64,000 bases of DNA from an uncultured Paracoccaceae bacterium (lineage in GTDB: Bacteria > Pseudomonadota > Alphaproteobacteria > Rhodobacterales > Rhodobacteraceae), in NCBI GenBank assembly GCA_913061275.1, contig CAJXSR010000015.1:1-64000 (forward strand). Direction: 5' to 3'. Within the stretch, counting starts at the first letter, position 1. Each line of letters opens with the position of its first letter. Positions 39,052-47,675 of the stretch are shown piece after piece. Both the position numbers and the translations under genes were made by a program. Below the pieces are notes generated by a model. The model was given only the letters and a program-made list of their open reading frames with translations, searched no databases and was not told where the DNA came from.

Positions 39052-39112
39052 GCTGTTTGGGGGTGGGGTTGTTTTGAGTGGGGTAAAGCTATCGTTTGAG
39101 ATCAAATCAAAC

Positions 39113-39538
39113 TCAATCTTCAGGTTTCCAATCGGGTTGGGTAGCAAATGACATGACATCGAGGCCAAGCTGATCCCAGTGTTGTTTGTCACGCTCGAAT
39201 ATAACGACTTGAATATCCAGCTCCTTGGCATCATCCATTGAACCTAGAGTGAGTGTCAGATGATTTGGTGTCCGCGAGTTTGTCCCATAAATAGGGCTTC
39301 CGCATTGTGCGCAAAAGGCTTTCAAAACTTCAGTGCTTTTACCCGATACATATTCGAATTTTCTTAGTGTTCCCTTCAATGTAACAACCTTTGAAGGGAA
39401 CATGGCCCCTACTGTATGGCCAGTACCACTTAATCTACGGCATTCATCACAATGACATTGGGCAACAATAATTGGTTGTCCATCCGCTTCATAAGTGACT
39501 GCGCCACAAAGGCATTTTCCAGAATACTTATTTTTCAT
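39113..39538 (-). CDS. GFA family (glutathione-dependent formaldehyde-activating-like) protein
   Basis: A 141-residue zinc protein of the GFA family (PF04828). The Cys pattern is complete: GKCLCGAV, CHCDECRR and FCAQCGSPIYG. Many members are not formaldehyde-activating enzymes, so the reaction is open. ATG 39538 fits the usual start; one at 39550 is also in frame. Convergent with aapP. Confidence 0.88.
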   Translation of the reverse strand: MKNKYSGKCLCGAVTYEADGQPIIVAQCHCDECRRLSGTGHTVGAMFPSKVVTLKGTLRKFEYVSGKSTEVLKAFCAQCGSPIYGTNSRTPNHLTLTLGSMDDAKELDIQVVIFERDKQHWDQLGLDVMSFATQPDWKPED

Positions 39539-39659
39539 ATTTTGGATCATACGGGTGATTACATGGAATACAACTTAAGATCGCATAAAATTTCTCGCTG
39601 ACATAATTGGATCTGCGCCTAGTTCAGATTTTTGATCAGTAAAACCTCAAACCAACCAT

Positions 39660-40169
39660 TCACACACCAACACCCAACTCGCGTGGCACTATAAAAGAAT
39701 GCAACTTCCCAGAACGTAATTGCAGCTCTGACCAATTATCAATATCAAAATCAATCAATGTGGTCGCCGCCGTCGGGTAATTGTAAAAGTTCTGACTGTT
39801 GGGGACTGTTTTAAGCAGCTCTTCGGCAAACCCAGAAATTCCAGGATTATGGCCCAGCATTAGGATTGTATCTGCATTGCCCGTCTTAAGTTTCTCCAGC
39901 ATGATGCCAACATGGGCGTGATAAATCTGGCGGTCAAAGGTGGGGGTAATGCCAAGCTTTAGCACTTGCTCTAATCCAGCCCAAGTTTCAACGCACCGTT
40001 TTGCAGTTGATGAAATAACTTGCCCCGGGATGTACCCGTTATCCAGCAGCCAATGCCCGATTTTCAAAGATGCCTTTTGCCCACGGTCATTCAACGGGCG
40101 ATCATGGTCATCTTGCCCCAGATCGGCCCAGCTGGATTTTGCATGGCGCGTAAGAATGACACGTTTCAT
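39660..40169 (-). CDS. SixA-like phosphohistidine phosphatase
   Basis: A 169-residue histidine phosphatase. ILTRHAKSSWADLGQDDHDRPLNDRG (read in part) gives the RHA catalytic His and the Asp-rich SixA pattern; GHNPG holds the second His. SixA removes phosphate from His of phosphotransfer proteins in E. coli; the target here is unknown. Start overlaps the ferredoxin-like gene stop by four bases. Confidence 0.88.
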   Translation of the reverse strand: MKRVILTRHAKSSWADLGQDDHDRPLNDRGQKASLKIGHWLLDNGYIPGQVISSTAKRCVETWAGLEQVLKLGITPTFDRQIYHAHVGIMLEKLKTGNADTILMLGHNPGISGFAEELLKTVPNSQNFYNYPTAATTLIDFDIDNWSELQLRSGKLHSFIVPRELGVGV

Positions 40170-40816
40170 TTATTCCCCCGAAAAGCCCGCATATGCAGGG
40201 CTGATTGTTCTACCAGTCTATGCGCACCTGCACTGGCAGGGCAAGCCCTGCGCACGATGCAACCGTTAGTCAGGCAGTTGTTACCTTCGCTGGTGTCTAA
40301 ATAATCGTGGCATGCAGGGACATTGTAATCACCTGCGCTTAATGCGTTTACAGGGCAGGCGGAAAGGCAGGGTTTTTCTGCGCATGTGTCACATGGGTTT
40401 TGGAATGTCTGTACAGGTAAGTTTAGTGGCTCTTTAAAGGCCAGAGCACCTCGATAAGATACCATTAACCCCGTTGTATCATGCACCAACATTCCAACAG
40501 GTGAGTTCCATGCGCGACCTGATGCGCGGGCCCAATGTAGAAACGGGGCATAGGGTGGGCCGCCAAACGGGAAAAAGGGCTTTGCGCCCAAGTCTTGGGC
40601 AATGGTGGGGATGACCTTTGTAGCCCAGCGGTCAATCGGGTCGGATCTGCCATCTTGGTATATGTCTGACGCTGTGAAGATAGGCCAAAACTGCGCCGAG
40701 GGGCCTAGCAGCACAATACTGGCTGCTTGTGCAAAATCATCCGCTTCAGGATGGAATGCCCCGTAAACGTCCAGCCCGTGGTCAAGAGCAGTGGTGCGAA
40801 TTTGTTTCAGCCTCAT
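40166..40816 (-). CDS. 4Fe-4S ferredoxin-like protein
   Basis: A 216-residue protein with one Cys cluster CDTCAEKPCLSACPVNAL and further Cys (ACHDYL, NNCLTNGCIVRRACP) near the C-terminus. This resembles the iron-sulfur part of QueG-like proteins, but the B12-binding QueG core and length are lacking. The N-terminal half has no clear assignment. Four-base overlaps at both ends couple it to the sterol-desaturase-like and SixA-like genes. Confidence 0.75.
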   Translation of the reverse strand: MRLKQIRTTALDHGLDVYGAFHPEADDFAQAASIVLLGPSAQFWPIFTASDIYQDGRSDPIDRWATKVIPTIAQDLGAKPFFPFGGPPYAPFLHWARASGRAWNSPVGMLVHDTTGLMVSYRGALAFKEPLNLPVQTFQNPCDTCAEKPCLSACPVNALSAGDYNVPACHDYLDTSEGNNCLTNGCIVRRACPASAGAHRLVEQSALHMRAFRGNK

Positions 40817-41607
40817 TTATTGCGAAACGGCAAAAGCAGGTTCCAGACCAACTTCAAGGGCCGTTCATCCTGCCAGCGAAGCCCAATGGTCATATTATCA
40901 TGGCCCTTGGCAGGTTGTGCTATATAGGTGCCGAACATACGATCCCAGATTGACAGGGAAAACCCGTAGTTGCTGTCATGTTCTGCGCGAATGTCTGAAT
41001 GGTGAACGCGGTGCATGTCAGGTGTGACCAGCACAAGGCGCACGATCTGATCCAGCTTGTGTGGCAACCTAATATTCGCGTGATTGAACATGGCCGAACC
41101 ATTGAGCAGGATTTCAAACAGAATGACCGCAAACGCAGTTGGGCCAAGCGCATAGACCACGCCGATTTTCAGAACCATCGACAGGGCAATTTCAATTGGA
41201 TGAAACCGAATGGCTGTGGTCACATCCATATCGCGGTCGGCGTGATGCACTTGGTGCAGGCGCCACAACAAAGGTATTTTATGCGTGATTAAGTGCTGCG
41301 CCCAGATCACGAAATCAAGGGTTAGTATTGCCAAAATCACCTCTAGCCAATTTGGCCAATTCACGAGGCCCAATAGCCCCCATCCGTGATTGTTGGCGTC
41401 AGCTGCGGCAGCTACGGCAAGGACAGGTAAGATAAAGGCCATAAGCCTAATCGTAAGGCTATCGATTATAATCAAACCTATATTGGTAAACCAACGCGCT
41501 TTGCGTTTTATATCACGCTTGCGGCGCGGTAATAAAACTTCGGCTAGGGCCAAAAGGACGAAAAGCCCCAAAAATACAGCCAGCCTAATCGTTGTTTCAT
41601 TTGCCAT
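40813..41607 (-). CDS. sterol desaturase / fatty acid hydroxylase superfamily protein
   Basis: A 264-residue integral membrane protein with the di-iron His boxes of this superfamily: HLITHKIPLLWRLHQVHHADRD (HxxxH and HxxHH, read in part) and HRVHHSD further on, plus three to four membrane helices at the N-terminus. Substrate, such as a hopanoid, carotenoid or fatty acyl chain, cannot be told. Sixteen bases behind argB. The coupled ferredoxin-like protein could supply electrons, which is inference. Confidence 0.88.
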   Translation of the reverse strand: MANETTIRLAVFLGLFVLLALAEVLLPRRKRDIKRKARWFTNIGLIIIDSLTIRLMAFILPVLAVAAAADANNHGWGLLGLVNWPNWLEVILAILTLDFVIWAQHLITHKIPLLWRLHQVHHADRDMDVTTAIRFHPIEIALSMVLKIGVVYALGPTAFAVILFEILLNGSAMFNHANIRLPHKLDQIVRLVLVTPDMHRVHHSDIRAEHDSNYGFSLSIWDRMFGTYIAQPAKGHDNMTIGLRWQDERPLKLVWNLLLPFRNK

Positions 41608-41623
41608 AAATGTGCTTTCTGTG

Positions 41624-42487
41624 TCAGGCGCGGATCATGCTGCCCGCACCATAATCTGTGAACAGTTCCAGTAAACATGCATGCGGAGCGCGGCCATCCA
41701 TAATCACAACTGCGCGAACACCGTTATTTATTGCATCTAAGGCAGTTTGTGTCTTTGGGATCATACCCCCTGCAATCACACCCTCTTTGGTTAATGTCGT
41801 AACCTGTGCGGCAGACAGGTTTGTTAAAACATGCCCTTCTGCATCTTTAACGCCCTCTACATCGGTTAGTAACAACAGCCGATCTGCATTCAACCCTGCG
41901 GCAATCGCACCTGCGGCAGTGTCGCCGTTGATATTAAAAGTTTCGCCATTTTCACCCGTCCCGATAGGGGCAATAACTGGGATAAAGCGGCTGTCGTTTA
42001 GGGATGTGATGACATCGGCGTTTATATGTGTCGGCTCACCGACCATGCCCAGATCACCCGCTGCTTTAACGCAGGTGATTAGATTGCCATCTTTGCCAGA
42101 CAGACCAACAGCCTTGCCGCCCTGACGGTTAATTGCCTGTACGATCTTTTTGTTGACCTTGCCTGACAGAACCATTTCCACAACTTCAACGGTTTCAGGT
42201 GTGCTGACCCGTTTGCCGTCTATAAATTTAGTTTCAATGGCCAACTTTTCTAACATCGCATTGATCATCGGCCCACCGCCATGCACAATCACGGGGTTTA
42301 GGCCGCATTGGCGCATCATGACGACATCGCGTGCAAACAAATCCATCGCGGCGTCACTGCTCATCGCGTTGCCGCCAAGTTTTATTACCACGATAGCCCC
42401 GTCGTAACGTTGCATAAGCGGCAATGCCTCACTTAACAGGCGGGCGGTTGCTATTGAGTCGCGTTCCATCGCTTTGGACTTCTCCAT
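41624..42487 (-). CDS. argB: acetylglutamate kinase
   Basis: Second step of arginine synthesis, phosphorylating N-acetylglutamate. [12 protein letters not shown] (ATP site), [15 protein letters not shown] (N-acetylglutamate site) and [14 protein letters not shown] are diagnostic; length 287. AAGG eight bases before ATG 42487. In relatives argB usually sits near engB; here a nitrile hydratase cassette and an MFS gene lie between. Confidence 0.96.
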   Translation of the reverse strand: MEKSKAMERDSIATARLLSEALPLMQRYDGAIVVIKLGGNAMSSDAAMDLFARDVVMMRQCGLNPVIVHGGGPMINAMLEKLAIETKFIDGKRVSTPETVEVVEMVLSGKVNKKIVQAINRQGGKAVGLSGKDGNLITCVKAAGDLGMVGEPTHINADVITSLNDSRFIPVIAPIGTGENGETFNINGDTAAGAIAAGLNADRLLLLTDVEGVKDAEGHVLTNLSAAQVTTLTKEGVIAGGMIPKTQTALDAINNGVRAVVIMDGRAPHACLLELFTDYGAGSMIRA

Positions 42488-42605
42488 ATTGGCGGCCTTA
42501 TTCTATGTCTTTTGTCTGCATAGCTTAACCTCAAGGGCCTTGCAACTTGGCAAAATACCTGTCCTTAATGACAGTCGTAATTCAGCATATATTCAGGATA
42601 CTAAA

Positions 42606-43346
42606 ATGTCGTCAGAAACTGCACAAAAAACTCTGCTTTTGACGGGTGCAAGCCGGGGTATAGGCCATGCTACGGTGATTAAATTTGCAAAAGAAGGGTG
42701 GCGGGTGATTACCTGTTCGCGCCAAGCTTTTTCCGAAGAATGCCCGTGGGGTGGTGAAAAAAACCATATACAGCTTGATTTAAGTAGCCCAAGTGCCACG
42801 ATTGATGCGATTGAACGGGTTAAAAAGCGCCTAAAAGGTGGACGGTTGGATGCGTTGGTGAACAATGCGGGCATTTCACCGAAAGGTGAAAATGGCGAAC
42901 GTCTGAACACGTTTGATACGGATTTACGCGATTGGGGGCATGTGTTCCATGTAAATTTTTTTGCTTCCGTAGTTTTGGCGCGGGGTTTGAAGGATGAACT
43001 GTCTTTAGCCAAGGGCTCGATCGTGAATGTGACGTCTATTGCAGGTGTGCGGGTACATCCGTTTGCTGGGGCTGCTTATGCCACGTCCAAGGCAGCATTG
43101 GCAGCACTGACGCGTGAAATGGCGCATGATTTTGGGCCTTTGGGTGTGCGCGTGAACGCGATTGCGCCCGGCGAAGTGGAAACTAGTATTTTAAGTGAAG
43201 GTACTGATAAAATAGTGGAAAAACTGCCAATGCGCCGTTTGGGACAGCCCAGTGAAGTCGCCAATGCGATTTATTTCTTATGTTCAGATCAAAGTAGTTA
43301 TGTTTCAGGTGCCGAAATAGAAGTGAACGGGGCGCAACACGTTTAA
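42606..43346 (+). CDS. short-chain dehydrogenase/reductase
   Basis: A 246-residue Rossmann oxidoreductase. TGASRGIGHA is the NAD(P)-binding turn, NNAGISP follows, catalytic Tyr and Lys are in YATSKAALAAL and Ser in NVTSIAG. FabG-like ending GAEIEVNGAQHV. Start ATG 42606 with AGGA eight bases upstream; the long in-frame extension from 42474 is antisense to argB. It lies 11 bases before the nitrile hydratase genes and may act on a product of that pathway. Confidence 0.9.
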   Translation: MSSETAQKTLLLTGASRGIGHATVIKFAKEGWRVITCSRQAFSEECPWGGEKNHIQLDLSSPSATIDAIERVKKRLKGGRLDALVNNAGISPKGENGERLNTFDTDLRDWGHVFHVNFFASVVLARGLKDELSLAKGSIVNVTSIAGVRVHPFAGAAYATSKAALAALTREMAHDFGPLGVRVNAIAPGEVETSILSEGTDKIVEKLPMRRLGQPSEVANAIYFLCSDQSSYVSGAEIEVNGAQHV

Positions 43347-43357
43347 GGAGTTAACCC

Positions 43358-43999
43358 ATGCCAAGTTTTGACCCAAAGAAAATCACAAAAATCCATCAAC
43401 ATTTGCACAGCCATTTGCCATCTGACCCTGCACTGCGTGTAAAAGCGCTGGAAACCATTTTGGTTGAAAAAGGTTTGGTAAACAGTGAAAATATTGATCG
43501 GTGGGTCGAGGTCTATGCCGATGACATTGGCCCCAAGCGCGGTGCGCATGTGGTAGCACGTGCATGGACAGACCCCGCGTTTAAGGCGCGGTTACTGGCA
43601 GACGGATCAAAAGCCGTGGGTGAAATGGGTTATGCTGGCCCTGCATCGGGGCATTTGAAGGCAGTTGAAAACACTGCTGACAGTCACAATGTTGTCGTTT
43701 GCACACTTTGTTCCTGCTATCCGTTTGCGATTTTGGGCATGGCCCCCAACTGGTATAAAACTGCCGCTTACCGTTCGCGTGTGGTGCGTGAGCCACGTGC
43801 AGTTTTGGCAGAATTCGGGGTAGAGTTGTCGGAAGATACCGCTGTACATGTCTGGGACAGCACAGCCGAATTGCGCTATCTGGTGATCCCTGAACGGCCT
43901 GCTGGAACAGATGGTATGACCGTGGATGAACTGGCTAAATTGGTCACACGAAATTCCATGATAGGCACAGATCGCGACCTGAAAACAGGGGGTGTGTGA
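43358..43999 (+). CDS. nthA: nitrile hydratase subunit alpha, cobalt type
   Basis: Catalytic subunit that hydrates nitriles to amides. The metal claw VCTLCSC gives Cys115, Cys118, Ser119, Cys120; Thr in the third position (CTLCSC) marks the cobalt type, whereas the iron type has Ser. ARAWTDPAFKARLLADG and the YRSRVVREPRAVLAEFG stretch are typical. Length 213. One-base overlap with the beta gene. Confidence 0.96.
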   Translation: MPSFDPKKITKIHQHLHSHLPSDPALRVKALETILVEKGLVNSENIDRWVEVYADDIGPKRGAHVVARAWTDPAFKARLLADGSKAVGEMGYAGPASGHLKAVENTADSHNVVVCTLCSCYPFAILGMAPNWYKTAAYRSRVVREPRAVLAEFGVELSEDTAVHVWDSTAELRYLVIPERPAGTDGMTVDELAKLVTRNSMIGTDRDLKTGGV

Positions 44000-44655
44000 T
44001 GGATGGTATCCACGATCTAGGCGGCAAGCTGGGCTATGGCCCCGTTGATGTGAATGAACCTGAAGAGCCGTTTCACGCAGATTATGAGGGGCGTGAATGG
44101 GGCATGGCGCGAACAGCCCGTGTATCCAATATTCCAATCGACTGGTGGCGGCATACACGTGAACTGATTGATCCAGAGGATTATCTTAATCGTTCGTATT
44201 TCGACAGTTGGGCGCAAACAGATATGGCAGCTATGATTGACGCTGGAATTTTTACTTTGGCAGAGTTGAAAAGCGGTATTTCTGAAACCCCGCCATTGGG
44301 ACAAATCGAAACCGTGGATTATGATGCAGTTTTGAAGCACAACGGCACATTGGCTTCTAAGTTCGAACATCCTGTCGATGCGCCCGCAAAATATTTCGTT
44401 GGTCAAAGCGTTATAACCAATGCAATAGGCCATGAAGGGCATACGCGATTGCCAGAATATGCGCGCGCCAAGGTGGGGGTTATACTTAGTCACCACGGTG
44501 GGCATCTTTTTCCAGATGACTGTGCGAAGGGTATTGAGGCAGCACAGCATCTTTATACGGTGTCTTTCAAAGCGACCGAATTATGGGGTGCAAACGCTAG
44601 CCCGAACGACAGCGTGTCGCTTGATTTGTGGGAAAGTTATCTTGATGCAAGCTGA
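43999..44655 (+). CDS. nthB: nitrile hydratase subunit beta
   Basis: Partner subunit, 218 residues. DGIHDLGGKLGYGPV is the invariant start and the C-terminal SH3-like barrel has GHTRLPEYARAKVG and HGGHLFPDD. ATG 43999 (TGATG overlap with the alpha stop) is chosen over a GTG just before. It overlaps the accessory gene by 11 bases. Confidence 0.95.
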   Translation: MDGIHDLGGKLGYGPVDVNEPEEPFHADYEGREWGMARTARVSNIPIDWWRHTRELIDPEDYLNRSYFDSWAQTDMAAMIDAGIFTLAELKSGISETPPLGQIETVDYDAVLKHNGTLASKFEHPVDAPAKYFVGQSVITNAIGHEGHTRLPEYARAKVGVILSHHGGHLFPDDCAKGIEAAQHLYTVSFKATELWGANASPNDSVSLDLWESYLDAS

Positions 44656-44989
44656 TACGCCTATAATACCGCTTCCGCGATTGGACGAAGAACCTACATT
44701 CAACGAGGCTTGGCAGGCGCAAGTTCTGGCGATTGCACAGAACCTGATTGCTACAGGGGCGATTGCGGCGGATGACTGGTCAAATGCGCTGGGGGCGGCT
44801 TTGTGTGAACTTCAGGTTGACGCGAAAAGCGATACGGTGGAAAATTATTATCAAGCGGCATTGAATACGTTGGAAACCCTGTTGCAGGCGAACTGCGGAA
44901 TTTCCAAAGACGTGATGGATCAGTGCAAATCAGACTGGACACGTGCCTATGAAACTACGCCACATGGGCAACCTGTTAAGCTACAGTAA
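44645..44989 (+). CDS. nitrile hydratase accessory protein (P14K-like)
   Basis: A 114-residue protein of the nitrile hydratase accessory/activator type (TIGR03889), which resembles the N-terminal part of the beta subunit and helps insert cobalt. FNEAWQAQVLAIAQNLIATG and YYQAALNTLETLL are typical. ATG 44645 lies in the end of nthB, so translation is coupled. Confidence 0.88.
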   Translation: MQADTPIIPLPRLDEEPTFNEAWQAQVLAIAQNLIATGAIAADDWSNALGAALCELQVDAKSDTVENYYQAALNTLETLLQANCGISKDVMDQCKSDWTRAYETTPHGQPVKLQ

Positions 44990-44995
44990 ACTCTA

Positions 44996-46240
44996 TCAAG
45001 CAGGTTTACGCCCTTTCAAAGGCATTTCAATCACTGGTAAATGTACTATTGCAGAAAATACACCTACACCAATACCAACCCACCAAACGGCGGTGTAGCT
45101 GCCGTATATGTCGTATAGTCGCCCACCTAGCCATACACCAAGGAATGACCCTAACTGGTGACTGAAAAACACTATTCCGTAGAGTGTTCCCATATAGCGT
45201 AATCCATATATATACCCGACCAAACCAGAGGTGAGAGGCACGGATGCTAACCATAAAAAGCCCATGGATGCTGCAAATAACAACACCGTTACAGGGGTCA
45301 TTGGCGCCAATATAAACAGTGCGGAAATGATCGTTCGTAAGGTGTAAATACCCGCCAATAAATACTTCTTGGAATAGGTTTGCCCCAGTTTACCTGCCAA
45401 TACAGTACCTGCAATATTGGCGGCCCCGATCACGGCTATTGCAAGTGCACCCAATGACGATGTTGTTTTGACGCCGATGCTTGCCAAAAGTCCATCTTGG
45501 GCAATCGGACCACAGACCTCTGTGATAAATGCGGGAAAATGCGCAGTGATAAAACCTAACTGGAAACCACAGGAAAAGAAGCCCAGAAAGATCAAGGTAA
45601 AAGATGGGTCGCGAAATGCTTTGCCTAATATTTCGGATAATGTTTCTTCTAACTCGGCTTTACTAAGAACCTGTGCTGACCGCAGAAATGGCAACAATAG
45701 AAGTGAGCTTAAAATCAATATTGCGAAAATGATAAATACCCAACTCCAATTCATGTAACCTAGTAAATATTCAGCCGCAGGTGGGCCAATGATTTGCCCA
45801 GCAGAGCCAAATGCGGTTGCAACGCCCAAAGCCATAGATCGGTTTTGATCTGATGCAGCCCGGCCCACAATGGCTAAGATTACGCCAAAACCAGTACCCG
45901 CAATGCCGAAGCCGACAAGTATTGCATAAAACTGATGTTCGCCTGCGGTGGTTGCATAACTTGATAGAACAAGACCTATGGCGTATAAAATAGCCCCCAA
46001 AATAATAGCTTTGCGGTCACCGAATTTTTCAGCAAACGCACCAAAAAGTGGCTGACCTATTCCCCAAGCAAGGTTTTGGACGGCAATCGCCAATGAAAAC
46101 TCTGACCGTAACCAACCGAATTCGCTGGCGATTGGAATTTGAAAGACACCAAACGTTGCGCGAATTGCGAAACCTGTCATTAAAATCAAAGATCCAGCGA
46201 TTAAAATCGGAGTAAAAATCGGGTCTTTTGTTTGTGCCAT
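44996..46240 (-). CDS. MFS transporter
   Basis: A 414-residue, 12-helix major facilitator. ATFGVFQIPIASEFGW and WGIGQPLFGAFAEKFGDRKAII (read in part) carry the helix 2-3 motif; the type resembles monocarboxylate/oxalate-formate-like carriers. Convergent with the nitrile hydratase genes with six bases between stops, so it could move their substrate or product, but that is speculation. Confidence 0.85.
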   Translation of the reverse strand: MAQTKDPIFTPILIAGSLILMTGFAIRATFGVFQIPIASEFGWLRSEFSLAIAVQNLAWGIGQPLFGAFAEKFGDRKAIILGAILYAIGLVLSSYATTAGEHQFYAILVGFGIAGTGFGVILAIVGRAASDQNRSMALGVATAFGSAGQIIGPPAAEYLLGYMNWSWVFIIFAILILSSLLLLPFLRSAQVLSKAELEETLSEILGKAFRDPSFTLIFLGFFSCGFQLGFITAHFPAFITEVCGPIAQDGLLASIGVKTTSSLGALAIAVIGAANIAGTVLAGKLGQTYSKKYLLAGIYTLRTIISALFILAPMTPVTVLLFAASMGFLWLASVPLTSGLVGYIYGLRYMGTLYGIVFFSHQLGSFLGVWLGGRLYDIYGSYTAVWWVGIGVGVFSAIVHLPVIEMPLKGRKPA

Positions 46241-46268
46241 AGGACGTTCCGATATTTGGATTTTGATG

Positions 46269-46919
46269 TTAGATCATAGTGGCAATAACGCTACGCAATG
46301 TATCAATGCCATCGCCTTTTTCCGAAGATGTCAAGATAATTTCAGGAAAAGCTGCTGGATGGTTTTGTAAAACAGCTATGGTTTTTTCCACTGTTTTTTG
46401 CAATTCATCTTTTTTGATCTTGTCGCATTTCGTCATAATGACCTGAAATGTAACCGCAGAACGGCCCAAAAGTTGCATAATCTCTGCATCGACTTCTTTG
46501 GCGCCATGACGTGCGTCAATCAGCAAAAATACGCGACGCAAAGATTGACGGCCTGAAAGGTATGCTTTTAAAAGCCGCTGCCATTTTTCGACGATAGGCT
46601 TTGGCGCATTGGCAAAGCCATATCCCGGTACATCAACCAAATACCGTTCTTCACCCAAAGTGAAGAAGTTAATCTCTTGGGTGCGGCCTGGTGTATTTGA
46701 AGTTCTAGCCAAAGCCTTACGCCCTGTTAGCGCGTTTATCAGGCTCGATTTTCCAACATTAGATCGGCCTGCAAAGCACACTTCTAGGCGGTCAGACGGG
46801 GGCATGCCATCCATTGCAACAACGCCTTTTAGAAAGTCAGCACCGCCTGCGAAAAGTTTACGACCAATTTCACGCGTGGTGTAATCAGGCCGTTCGGTAA
46901 TCGTAAAACGCATTTCCAT
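46269..46919 (-). CDS. engB: ribosome biogenesis GTPase EngB (YsxC/YihA)
   Basis: Essential GTPase for large-subunit assembly. FAGRSNVGKSSLINAL is G1, DVPGYGFA G3 and TKCDK G4; length 216. Its ATG directly follows the stop of the MOSC gene with no gap. Confidence 0.96.
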   Translation of the reverse strand: MEMRFTITERPDYTTREIGRKLFAGGADFLKGVVAMDGMPPSDRLEVCFAGRSNVGKSSLINALTGRKALARTSNTPGRTQEINFFTLGEERYLVDVPGYGFANAPKPIVEKWQRLLKAYLSGRQSLRRVFLLIDARHGAKEVDAEIMQLLGRSAVTFQVIMTKCDKIKKDELQKTVEKTIAVLQNHPAAFPEIILTSSEKGDGIDTLRSVIATMI

Positions 46920-47675
46920 TTACAGAACCTCTATTGTATCGCCCAATGTGATTTTACCAACCTTGGTAATTACACCAAACACGCCAAAATCCTTGTGACC
47001 CCAGTTTGATTGTAGCGTTGCAAGTGTGGCACAATCTGAAATGCCTGTATCTGGATTTACCGTTGTGGCCATGCAACGCTCAATCGGATCGATGATTTCA
47101 AATTCGGCTTCACCGATGCGAATATGATGGCCAATCCAGCTGAACTCTTCCCAAGCATTAAACCCGTCAACCCAAATATTGCCTCGAAAACGGCGTTGAT
47201 CCAAAACTGTACCAGTGGCCTTTGATAAGGCTTCTAATGAAGCTTTGGTATTAATTGACAGGGTAGCAGTGCTGCTGTCCGTCATGCCGCGATCTGGTGC
47301 CTTGAACACTTGTGCAGGTAAAGAACGATCAGGATTGCTGATTTCAGTTACCCATTCAACCAGCGCTTTTGCATCTGCCACATTGTCAGGATTAACGGTA
47401 ATGGTTTCTAAATCGGGGTGCTTCAATGTGATCGTCCCTGCACCCTCATCCAGATGTGATGAAACAGCCATTAGCCGATAACCGCGCGCGGCCCGTGCAA
47501 AGTTCATACATCTTGCCCATACAGGGTTTTCTGGGTCAACTTTTGCATCAACATGGGCAATCGCCCAATGGCGATCCCACGGCATGGTTTTTCCGACCTC
47601 TAGTGCAACGGACTGAAGCTGCTCACGGCCGACACCTTTGATTGGGTGTCGCCACAGATCAGTTACATTTGGCAT
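46920..47675 (-). CDS. MOSC domain-containing protein
   Basis: A 251-residue protein with an N-terminal beta-barrel MOSC_N part (VTDLWRHPIKGVGREQLQSV) and a MOSC domain (RRFRGNIWVDG, IRIGEAEFEIIDPIERCMATTVNPDTG read in part). The conserved Cys in ERCMATTVN is the usual active-site residue. MOSC domains bind molybdenum cofactor or transfer sulfur; the substrate here is open. One-base overlap with yidC (TAATG). Confidence 0.92.
   Translation of the reverse strand: MPNVTDLWRHPIKGVGREQLQSVALEVGKTMPWDRHWAIAHVDAKVDPENPVWARCMNFARAARGYRLMAVSSHLDEGAGTITLKHPDLETITVNPDNVADAKALVEWVTEISNPDRSLPAQVFKAPDRGMTDSSTATLSINTKASLEALSKATGTVLDQRRFRGNIWVDGFNAWEEFSWIGHHIRIGEAEFEIIDPIERCMATTVNPDTGISDCATLATLQSNWGHKDFGVFGVITKVGKITLGDTIEVL

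Noticed and set aside
42474-42605. N-terminal extension of the SDR protein
   Set aside because: The extra 44 residues are antisense to the start of argB; ATG 42606 has a ribosome site and matches the family start.
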